Made by a program: the position numbers and the translations under genes. A stretch of DNA of 64,000 nucleotides, taken from the NCBI GenBank assembly GCA_946807835.1, contig OX327710.1, positions 19,968,501 to 20,032,500 of the forward strand, written 5' to 3'. This DNA comes from Ailanthus altissimus. Its lineage: Eukaryota > Streptophyta > Magnoliopsida > Sapindales > Simaroubaceae. The notes beneath the pieces were generated by a model. That model ran no database searches and was not told the origin of the DNA. It saw only the letters and a list, made by a program, of their open reading frames with translations. Shown one piece after another: positions 36,118-47,100 of this stretch; within the stretch, counting starts at the first letter, position 1; every line of letters begins with the position of its first letter.

Positions 36118-38760
36118 TTATCTATAAAAGGCACCAATCCAAGAGAAGGAATCAAATGACCGACCTAATATAAGATACTCAATAAACATACAGACATATG
36201 GGTCACAATCTCTGCTCCCGACCACCTGTTGAGGTACGTTTTCCTTCAAACGAATGACTGGCCAAAGGAATATTTCTGAATTCTGTATTCCTCTTAAACT
36301 ATAAAATCTATATTTACAAAGATAAAATGACGTGGCAACACTCAGAGGTTCCATAAATTTTTTAATGGCATCATCAGAGTGGCTGTTTACACTGGAATCG
36401 TACAACGTAGTCCTCCTCTGAACAAGGTCGACATCTGCTGCAAACCAATGTTCTTGATTGATATTTAATGGAATGTATACCTGCAAGAACCATTAGTGTA
36501 TTATTTTGAACTTATTATATTTAATAACAATAAAAAGTTATTACTTTCACTATCTTATTGACCAATGCTCATGGTTTCGCACCAATTAAATCAGTTTTTG
36601 TTCAAGGTGCATATGACAACAACGGTTCGATCCATTGGTTGTTAGAGCTTGAAATAGCTGTAAGGATATTTGCCTCATTTGTTTAATGTACTCTTAAAAA
36701 TATACAATGTTAAACTCATTAATAGTACACCTATGGTATTATAATATAGTATGCACAATAGATGGATAAAAAATACTCACGTAAAAATATACATCTGCAA
36801 TTGTACAATCTTGTGAGTACATTTCAAGAAACATCTTCTGCCGTGTACGCAGAACCTTTAAGTACTCATTTATATGCTACAAAATGGTGATAGAATGTAC
36901 ATAAGTTTTGATACTGTTAAAAATCTTACAAAAAAATATAAAAATAAAAGTCCTTACCGCATCATCAAACCAATGAAATAATAGCTCATTAAACTATATG
37001 CTATTAGCATCGAGTCAGTGTAAGGTAACACGCTACATTAGGTCATCTTTGTTTATCCAATCCGAAATGTCCCTAATTTTTTTCTTGATGAATAAGAATT
37101 AGTTGCCCGTTTATGTTAATTGTAACTTCAACTTCCAATTTTACAAGTTTTTTTTTTCACAAACTTTTTAAATGGATTGGTATAAAGACTGCATTGCGCT
37201 TGCACCATCCTGTAGTGGTGCCCGTACCTGCTTATATTTTGAGCTAAAGCAGCAGGTATAATTTTTACACTTGTAGAGCTCTCAGCTGCATGTTGCATAT
37301 TTATTGGCATGGGCTGATGCTGAGACTCGCTCGCAGGAGTGTAAGCCTGAAAGTTAGCAGTCATAAATTCGATGCCTTAAAACTAAACAATACCAATCAA
37401 TGTATTGATTTTTTAATCTTTGTACCCAATAATATTTAGGTTAAAAATGTACCATAGTCTGCCATACATCCTCAAAAATCTTGGATGGCTTTAACTATTG
37501 CATCAAGAGAGATATCTGATGCAAGATCTATTATTTGTCTTTATCTATCATATTCGTTACCTCTGTTTGAATCTTTAAGCCAACACTATCAATCTTTGTG
37601 GAAAGCTCTGAACTAACCTTATCGATCTTTTTAAATAGCTCTACTCAAATATCATCAATCCTCTTATCTAAGACATGATATTGCGAGAATGACATGTCAG
37701 GCTCAAACTATACATAAGTAATTATAATCAGTCTTCACAATATGATAGTCATTAACAATATATAATAGTGAGTGAATTAAAAGAAAAAGATTAAGTTATT
37801 ATACTTTTGATTTAGTCGCTAATGGGGCTTGGAATTCATACTCAGACTAAACATTATTGATATATTGGGTGGTCAAAATCCCAATTTTTTTTCAATTTAA
37901 GAGTCTCTTCCAATTTTTTTTTTAATGGAATATGCAATTTTACAGCCACAGGACAGTCCTTACTCTTTCCATATTTATGGGGCACCAACTTCCTATATAT
38001 TTCAAAAACCTATATAAAATTTTGAATTTATTAATTATTTATAGGAAAAACAATAAAAATTTATAAAGAAATTATATATGTTTTTCATTGAATGTAAAAA
38101 CATACCCCAGCACCATCGAAGAGAACGTCTGCAACATCTTCGTATATTGTGGTGCCTGTACCAGACTAATTTAGAAGATGCAAAAAATGGTCACCATTCT
38201 TGTGCACAAACATCTTCCTCCATATCGGGATCGTCTCGTAGATCCATATTTAAGATAATAAAAAAGTTAACAATCTAAAAAAACTAACAATACTATTCTC
38301 TTATTTAATGTAAAATAAAAAGAACAATTTTTTTTTCTGCATTTCAATATGATAATGAATCGAAAAGAAAAGAATTACTCATTAAGAATGTTTGACCAAA
38401 TGCGTATAAGTTGTATGCTTTCCTATCTGAAACACTCCATTTTCTGACCTTCAATAATTTTTCCATTGAGGTTGTGCTTAAACTATGGTAGAGCATAGTC
38501 CATATAATCGTGCTCCAAGGATAGACATTAAACTCATCTAAATTATATAAAAGGCAAAGCACAAAATACTGGACAACTTTATTTCGATCACGTGGCATCA
38601 ACAATTTATGAAACACATAAAATAAATACATTTTCACTACATCTATATTATCATCAAATGTAATGCTTTTGAACCACGGATCTAAATCTATGTAGGTCAA
38701 CTCATTTCTATCACTAAAATATTTATCCCAAGATCTACTATCAAACCCACTTACTGACAG
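36118..38760 (-). pseudogene. MULE-borne DUF1985 / Ulp1-like cysteine protease gene (KI-MULE type), probably decayed
   Basis: On the minus strand the piece at 38344-38700 resembles DUF1985 (DVVKMYLFYVFHKLL, FNVYPWSTIIW, YNLYAFGQTFL). Middle pieces follow near 37128-37364 (YTNPFKKFVKK) and 36780-36880 (INEYLKVLRTRQKMFLEMYS). The C48 Ulp1-type peptidase domain is at 36118-36486: VYIPLNINQEHWFAADVDL supplies the His, LYDS the Asp, and GSRDCDPYVCMFIEYL the catalytic Cys context. Ulp1-family enzymes cleave SUMO; plant MULEs have repeatedly carried such domains. The middle exons could not be joined in one frame. Function is unproven. Confidence 0.7.
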
Positions 38761-39079
38761 ATAATCTTACACTCTCAAATTAGTAATCTAATAAAACTTT
38801 AGATGAGAGAATCTAATATGCCTATTACCTATATAGAACCACAATTCTTCATATAAATTTTTGATATGTACGCATTTTAATAAAATCTCGTGTACTAAAA
38901 TACCTAAGAATGGAATATCCTGTACATCCAAAAAATGGCTAAAACACATGGTTTTAAATATTTCATAACTTGAAGTTAATTTTTCTTCTATTTTTTTGAT
39001 AACTCATAACTTCGAGTAAGCAATTATAGTCGATCAGTAGAATTCATTTTCAAGAATTATATAGTCCTTTAAGACATTC

Positions 39080-39545
39080 TCCTTTTTAAAAAATGGCTAG
39101 AATTTACCATTTCTGGTCATTTTAGATCATTTTTAACATTTTACACTTATTTTTAACCTATTTTATATCTTACTAACACTACATCTATACATTTCAATAA
39201 CTACAATACTAAAATAACTCAAAAATACAACAAAATTAAAATTAGAATAAAAACTCATAAATTTTCACCCATTTTTAAATTCTTCAACTCCATAATAGGG
39301 TGATTTGCTTTAAATCTTCAAAATGTACTCAGCTTATAGTCAATCTACAAATTTTGAGAATTTTAAAATAGTTTCAAGTGATGACCGAGAGGAGCATGGA
39401 GAGAAAAGAGAGAAAAAGATATTTGTAAGAGAAGGGGCAAAATCGACCAAATACTATTTCTTTAATTAATATAAAATAAAATATTTGACTGAAGTATAAT
39501 GAAACTATTTATATTTTTCTTAGATAAAAACGCCAAAAACCCCAA
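39080..39545 (-). repeat. Right terminal inverted repeat of the MULE
   Basis: Inverted partner of 29640-30060, with exact complement at 39312-39330 and near-exact at 39142-39165. Outward of 39490 the match fades around AAAAACGCCAAAAACCCC (about 39527-39544), taken as the approximate outer end. Confidence 0.8.
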
Positions 39546-40822
39546 TAATCTTTGCAAAAGATTCAGTATAATAACAATTGGTAACGATTTAGACAATAGA
39601 GGTATCTCAGATGAACTCGATTTTTGAGATGTGCATATCATTTGGTAACAAACAAAGGTGTCCTTTTGTATTGATAATGTTGTGTAAAAACAAATTAACT
39701 TCCTTAAACACATATTTATAAATGGCATTTTTATTTTTATTTTTTTCGTCGAAGTTTATTTTTAAAATTTTTGATGTAAAAAAGTAAGTGAATACTATAC
39801 TTTATTACCTTATTTTGAATAAAATTAGTATTTAGCCTATAGAAAAAAAGTTAAATTTCTTTAAAAAAATTTAATAAAAATTTCGGTGGTAGTTCTTTTT
39901 CTTCAATCAGAGATGGAACGGAATCTATTAATCCTTTGATTACCATATTGGGAGGTCAGGGTCAATGACTGATTAAGCTTAGCTACAGGGTTTAAAATAA
40001 TTTGTAGTTGAAATTTAATTAAACCCCTTTATATAATTTATAGTTGGCTTGTTAATTGTAAATTAATATTCATTAAACAAAAATCAAATTACAAATCTTT
40101 TTTTCTTCTTCTTAATTTTACATAATTAATGGTGAGGAAACACAACAAGAGCTCATTTAGGATTTAATTAAGCATTAGTGGAAGAGCGTGCAGCTTGAAA
40201 GAATTTTGTTTAGTTGATCAATAGACTTGTAGTAATTTAATTTTAAATTGTGAAGAGCCAAATTCAAGTAAATGTGAACGTTAAAGAAAGTTTTATATGC
40301 AACTTCTATGCTATGTGAAGAAGGGGCTAGGGAACAAGGAGTCATAATTTGAAAACAAGAGCCTAGAGTTGTCGAAAGAGATGTGATATAAATGAATGAG
40401 CATCGATGGATCCCAATTTTCAATAACAAGATTTGATTTTGGTATTTGGTGTAGAAGAAGTGGGCTAGTGATCTCTCATTTGTGTTACGCTGATGAAAGT
40501 CATTTTTTCTTGTAAGGCAAGCCAAGTGGAGTGTGAAATAGACAAGAAAACTTTATCTTTTTTATTTCGGGGTTTTTTTGGTAATTTAAAATAATGTTAG
40601 ATATTTTAAATATATTTTAATTTGTATTTAAAAAAATAATGTATTAAATAAATATTAAATTTAATAAATAATTTTAAAATTTATATTATTTTATCACATA
40701 ATATTTATTTAACTTATAATTTTTTAAAATATAATTTGATATGTCCAACATTATTCAACAACTTAACAATTTTAACAAAGGTAAACATACTCGCTCTTAC
40801 CTTTGTCAATCATTGGTAGATA
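39546..40822. other. Intergenic DNA between the MULE and a copia fragment
   Basis: AT-rich sequence with poly-A/T tracts. A 116-codon open frame on the minus strand (40175-40525) has no recognisable domain and composition like its surroundings, so it is not called a gene. Nothing else could be identified. Confidence 0.4.
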
Positions 40823-41870
40823 TGTTAGAAATTCTTTTAAGTCTCTAACAATAGTAATTACTTAAGTTTATCGAGTAAAATAGAGCAAAATAATATATAT
40901 ATACTCTCAATGATAAAAGAGAGTGTCTAGAATAAGCTTCAAAGTTGGAAGAGCCGCTTATTCTTATATTATATTTAAGCAATTCAAACTTATTTGATGA
41001 GTTTTTTTAAGCCACTATATCTCACTTATTAAAGATTTGCAGAATATTAGTGTTCAATTTTGGTGGCGTATATTAAAAAAGGAAATAAATCAATAGTTTC
41101 TCCATTAATTTAATTTTGGTCAATAGTCTCAATTAGATTTTATGTACGTTTTTTTATATGTAATTATTTAGTTTAATTTTTTTTTCCTTTTCCAACTCAA
41201 AAATAACTCTATATATTTAATGCCCTCTCTTTGTAATTAAAACATACAACAATATACAATTCTTTTCCAAGTTTTTTTTTTTAAATTTTTTATGGTATTA
41301 GAATCAAATTTTTTACAAGACTTTTGATAATTTAAGAAATGAGAAGGACGAATTTGCTAAGGTAATGACGAAAAAAGTTGTTGATGATATAGATGCATTT
41401 ACTATACATTATTCGGATCATTCGAGTATTGTTTTAGTTACCAAAATATTTGAAAAAGACCATTATAGACAATGGAGCCGCACAATGCATATAGCTTTGA
41501 GTGACAAAATAAAAATTAGAATCAGTAATGGGACGATACAAGCATTACCATAATTCGACCCTAAGTTTCTGACATGACAATAGTGTAATGACGTGGTATT
41601 ATCTTAAATTTTGAATTTAATTTATTCTAACATTGGAGGTGTTATTTATGGAGAGACTGGAAATGAAGTTTGGAACGACTTTAAAGATAAGTTCTTTTGA
41701 ATCTACCAATTTGACAAAAAATGGCCAAACAACGATAAGGGTCCGAAACTGTTTTAATCTATTATACTAAGATAAAGTCGCTTTGGAATGAGTTGACTTC
41801 TTATCATGATTTAATTTTTTACACTTGTGGGCGTCTCACTATCCTTGCCAAACGAGAGAAAAAAAGAAAG
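40823..41870 (+). mobile_element. Truncated copia retrotransposon: probable LTR, PBS and gag fragment
   Basis: A probable LTR starts TGTTAGAAATTC at 40823 and ends near 41268. A worn tRNA-Met primer-binding site, TGGTATTAGAATC, lies at 41293-41305. The ATG at 41365 opens 62 codons with IHYSDHSSIVLVTKIF and HYRQWSRTMHIALSDK, matching the N-terminal gag domain of plant copia elements (UBN2/Retrotran_gag_3 type). Further gag-like sequence continues in shifted frames to about 41870 (CNDVVLSWILNF). No protease, integrase or reverse transcriptase follows, so the element is truncated and dead. Confidence 0.7.
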
Positions 41871-42194
41871 GGTTGTGTAATTTTTAATGGAATTAAATGA
41901 ATTTTATTTTAGTGTGCGAGTTTCAATTCTCACGATGAGTCATCTTCTATAAGTACACAAGGTTCGTGCCTTAAGACTCTAATAAGAGAGACAAATTGAA
42001 GTAGCTATTCGAAGAGAGAGAGAGATGGTTATATTGTAATACAAGTTTCAAATACTTCAAAAATTAAGAAGTAAACATCCAAAAAAGAAGAGTTGTATTC
42101 ACTTGAAATAACGTGCAACTTAATAAATCGCCTTCCCACACTAATTTTATACAACCAAACACCATATCATCATCTTCACAATAAATTTCTCCAT

Positions 42195-43350
42195 GTCGAT
42201 GTTATTAAATTTTTGTTTTTAAAAAATAATTTTTCATGAAGAAAAAATTGTAGAACTTATTTTATATTAAAAATTTTATATAGGTATTTAGTAAAAATTA
42301 ATTTTGTTATAACAATAAAATTTAGTCAGGCTATATTATAAACTAAGACAAGTTTATAACATAAAATTTATAGTTTTTAAAAAAAAAAATTTAATAATGA
42401 GTTTATTTAGAAAATGAATTTGTTGAGTATTTGATAGGTTCAAATAATCACACTTAAAATTATTATTATTGTTATTGTTGTTATAAATGATTTTTTTAAG
42501 AAAATAATATTTATTAACTAAAAATAAAGTCATAACTTACGTGTGTTTTGAGTTAGTTCAATGCATTTATTTGCTTTAAAGAAAATAAAAAACAAACGTA
42601 CATGGGAAAAAAAATTTATTAATCAAATGATATGCTCATTATATTTCATAATTAATGTTATTTATTTATTATTAAATAAATAAATCCTTATTAAAAATAT
42701 AATAATAACATCTCAAATTATATATACAAAAGTAACATATTAAATATAATAATAATTTTTTAAAATTTATATTATTTTACTAAATTACTTAATTTAAAAT
42801 ACCTCTCGCCAAAATAGTGTGCCGGTGGAGTTTCAAGTCAAACTCAACTACTAATTAAATGCCAAAAATAAATCAAATGGTGATTGGTGATATACGAATG
42901 AAGTAATTAGGAAATTGAAATAAGAAACCAAAAGAGATTTGTGTGTGTGTGTAATGACTAATGGCATGTGATGTGGCATTTTCATAATCAAAGAGAAAGA
43001 GGTCGGTTGGCAGATGGCCGCATATTCAAACCTTTGGAAATGGCCTGTCACCTCTGTCGGTGGTCGGTAGCACTCGCATCGCCAGCGCATTGCCATTTTT
43101 TTTTTTTTTTTTGAACTTCTTGCCATTTTTTCTTTAACTCATTCATTCTCTCTTTTGTTCATTATTATTATTATGCCCTCGTCTGTTTTTCTTCCAAGGA
43201 TTGTTCAATTTACACACTTTTCGTTTTATTGTAGGGTCAACCAAGATTTAATATTAAAAATATGTATTAATTTTTAAAATAAACACTAATACCTAATTGT
43301 TAAATAATATTCTTATTAAAATTAATATGTAAATTTTAAATAAATATTTT
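42195..43350. repeat. Dispersed repeat, copy 2 (direct repeat of 25567-26520)
   Basis: Second copy of the repeat described at 25567-26520, same orientation, about 16.6 kb away. It is longer because of small insertions, notably at about 42690-42780 and a 26-bp segment with TGGAAATGGCCTGTCACC at about 43036. The shared GC-richer core lies at 42955-43085. Confidence 0.75.
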
Positions 43351-44010
43351 AAAAAAATCTAAATATTTATTTAAAATAAAATAGTGATAAAAAATTAAAA
43401 CAAAATGATTATCGATCTTTCTTATGTGCAAAAAAATAAACAAAAAGATTAAATAAAAAAATCAATCTCTCTTTAAATATTTATATTATTTATTTAAATA
43501 ATATAATATTAATAAAATAAAAATAAAAGAGAGATCAAAACATTTCATTTAAAAATCAAATAAATATTTGACAAATAAGTTAATAATTTTCTGAAATTTG
43601 AGAATTAGATATAACAAAAATGTAGAACAATGTTTGTATAATAAATAAGAGTGAAAATAATTAATAATTAAATCATTAAAAAAAAGATAAATTTTTTATT
43701 TTCTTACAATCAAAACAACATTATTTACTCTTTTAAAAAAAATGTAAATACCTGCAAATATCTTAATAGATATTCGTGATAATTGCTACACTGAACAAAT
43801 AATTACCTACCATTTTTTCTTTTCTTTCTTATCATATTGCAATTACAATTTTACTAATCTTTACAATCAATACATTATCACAACCAATTGAGATTAAATC
43901 TATAGATGCGTAACCTAGAGATTTAAGCACCTCCTTGTATATTTAGCTAGCATTTGTCGCCATTAATCAATATTATGGCTTCTGCTTAATTTATATTTTC
44001 TTTTTTTTCC
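43351..44010. other. AT-rich intergenic DNA
   Basis: No ORF, RNA or classifiable repeat was recognised between the dispersed repeat and the lipase-like exon fragment. Confidence 0.4.
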
Positions 44011-44016
44011 CCTCAA

Positions 44017-44191
44017 TTGTGGTGCATATTGAAGAAAGTGGATGAATTGCCAAATAAAAATTACTTCGACTTCAACACACTTGATCTTGATGTATCTAAA
44101 TGTAATGAAGGAGTTAATCTGAAGCTTAACGATTGGTTGTCCATGAGGGACAGAGTAAAAAGAAGGGTGGTTTTGGATATTGTTCAGGCTA
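44017..44191 (+). pseudogene. Coding-like fragment with similarity to the last exon of the lipase gene
   Basis: The frame contains LKKVDELPNKNYF, which parallels FKKVDEEPNRNYF at the start of the OBL1-like lipase last exon (61983-62020), and the DNA is similar too, including an AG acceptor-like context. After NYF the two diverge; here the frame runs on to VVLDIVQATL and stops at 44199, where the CACTA terminus has been entered. It is likely an exon fragment of a lipase relative or of a chimeric gene, cut by the CACTA insertion. It is short, so the call is tentative. Confidence 0.4.
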
Positions 44192-47100
44192 CACTATAAT
44201 AGAAAAGGCTTTTTGCGACGATTAAAAAGTTGTCGCAAAAAGATTTTATGATGACGTTGCAATTGCAAAAAGCCATCGTATATGTGACAGTCGTAAAATT
44301 TTACAATAATTAATTAGCCGTCGCAAAAAGGTATATCTTCTTTTAAAATTTTAATTTTTAAACAAATATATTACAATAACAAAAAGTCTTATTATGTTTT
44401 TCTAATTTACTATTTTTAAATAAATATATTACAATACCATCCAAAACATATTAATAACATCTAAAATATATTAATAACATTCAAATATGATCATTTAAAA
44501 TTTATTAATAACATTCAAATATGACAACATTTAAAATGTATTAATAATATTCAAGATATGTTAATAACAATTCTAAACTTTTTAATTTTTATTCATTTTT
44601 TGTATGATGATTGTACGCACTAAAAGCATTTTGAACCTACAAATAAAATATGCGTATTTTAGATGTGATTTTATAAGTAAAAAATTAATATTAAATTAAA
44701 ATAATATTAAATTAAACATTCATACTTGATCATTAGTAGACAGCTGAAAACTATGACTATAAAAAAATCGTTGCATCATTGTACGCATCTCATCACATTA
44801 ATTTTATAGAACTGTATATTTATCTTGAAGATCATTATAACTGGATTTTAAACAATCTAGCCTGCTTTTACTTATTCATTGTTTTATCTTGAACTTTGTT
44901 ATGCAATATTTGATGGTGATAGACCATACTCATAAGTTTTAGCATATTTATGACTATTGCGTCCAACCACATCAATAAATATTTAGTCTCTCGCAGCTTT
45001 TGTTTGTTCATCATGAGGCAATTGAGACAAACGTTCATTTAATTGACTTTAAAAACATTGAAATTTAGTTATAACATAAAAGTTTAACAATTTCTTAATA
45101 TATGACTATGGTAAATTTGTATCACTTACAATTATTTTTACATTATCTGAATTAGCTATACTACTATCAGATTTAGATTGAGTCTCAATAAATACACTTA
45201 TACGATTTGTCTTTTTTTCTTCATCTAAAACATCGTAAACACATACATAAATACAACAATTAACATTACATTCAATACAACAATAAATATCAACATTATT
45301 AAACCCTTCATTCACTAACAAACCAATTCAAAAAAAAAAATCAATAAGCCCAAGTTCAAGCAATGATCAATTTAATAAAACTCTTTATCCAAACAATTGT
45401 TAAACTTATAAAAATATAACTAACACGTTCTCTCTTATTAACAAATGAAGTTCGACCTATTTTAAGAAGTGAAAACACTTGCATATGATTTTTTATTTTT
45501 ATTTTTCTCAACAATGGCCTACAATACAAAACAATCACGCGAAACATTATTTTATACTAATTATAACTTACAACATTAATTTAAGTTTAGTTAAGTTATA
45601 CCTTAACTTCCTCACTGCCCTAACAAGCTACAAGTGTCTTCCATTACTCTTCAATAGCTTACGAAGGAATGGATACAAGACGTTCAACATTTGTCTTGTC
45701 ATTATAATACTTATTCTTCAATCGATACTTTCAATCTTTTCAAAATCTTCTCACATTTCTTAAGCAATGGCGTCTATAAGTATCTGGAGTATCTATGTTT
45801 GCCTACAATATAATATGAACCTAATTATATTATAAAATATGAGCCTAAACTAATTATATGTTATAGTAGTATTTTCTTACCTTCACCTTTCTCCAAATAT
45901 TTTGTAAGAGATCATCTGACATGTCAGTCCACTCAATATATATCAAAGGTGCTTTCAATCCATTTCGTGCTATGGTCCCAAGGTGGGATTTGAACTAATA
46001 AGAATTTAAACCAATTACTTGCCACACTAAATTAAACTCTAGATGCATAATATTTCATGTGCCCCAATTATTAACACTTTGAGCTGGGCTATGATGTGTT
46101 GATTCACTCGATCCTAAAAAAACTTCATATTAGTTTGATTTTTCAAATAATAGAAGTTTAAATTAATTATTATACCCTCTTTATCATCTTGTACAAAAAA
46201 ATAAGAAGACATAAATGCCTGTCGCTATGACTCCACCTACTGTAGAAGTAAGACATTCATAGATTGACATTTTCCTTTTTTCGGTACCATAACTAGTTGC
46301 AATTAGATATCAAAATGTATTGTTAGAAGACATTCATAAAAAATTAATATATCAATGATGTTGATTATTAATAAAAAAGAGCAATGTAATTACTATAATA
46401 TATAATAAAAATATTCATTATAAAAAAACATATAATGATACCTAAACACGGGGGGACGTAATTAGTCTTACCCCTTAAATGCACTCTATTACAACTTACT
46501 CAAAATAAATATGTAAAGAAAGATCATTCAACATTTTTTTTGACATCATTCTTATTGTTATCATCATTATCGTCATTATTAATAACATTTGCATCTATTA
46601 TTGTCCCATCAACTCCTTGCCTAACCCAATCGATATCCTCATCTCACACATACAAGTTTTCATCCAATTGCTATTCAGCATATAGTTCAACCTGAGGTAC
46701 TATTGATGGCCTAAAAAAAGAATATTTTGTATACATGTCAAATAAATCTCTAACTGTCATTTTAAGAACAACATGTCAATTTACATTTAAAAGGTCTTTT
46801 ACATAACAAACTTACCTTACTAAAATAAAAGGTTTATCACCTATTTGATTATTTTTGTATAATAAATGATTAAAATTCACCAAAGTGAATTTAAAGTCAT
46901 CATGCATCCTTTCAATTTCATTATCTATCCAATCACCCTTGAAAAGAACAAACTTTATGTCTTTAGTATAATGTATTTCAAGTATGCCTGTCAATACCCC
47001 ATGAAATGTTACATTGCCCGAGCAAGGATTTTTGTCCCTTGCACTGGCATAGCTCACATTATTAGCTTTTAGCACAACACCAAAGTTTTGAGTGGTTCTA

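Larger units (their letters stand above)
29640..39545 (+). mobile_element. MULE (Mutator-like) element with long TIRs, transposase remnants and a Ulp1-like gene
   Basis: Long terminal inverted repeats (about 29640-30060 and 39080-39545) enclose a MuDR-type transposase pseudogene on the plus strand and a DUF1985/Ulp1-protease-like gene on the minus strand. Capture of ULP-like genes is known for the Kaonashi (KI-MULE) group of plant MULEs, and this element fits that description. A ~2.6-kb non-coding insertion splits the transposase. Stops and frameshifts show it is no longer autonomous. Exact ends and the expected 9-11-bp target duplication could not be fixed by eye. Confidence 0.8.

Noticed and set aside
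40175..40525. 116-codon open frame on the minus strand
   Set aside because: No recognisable domain, and base composition like the surrounding intergenic DNA; no splice or promoter support.
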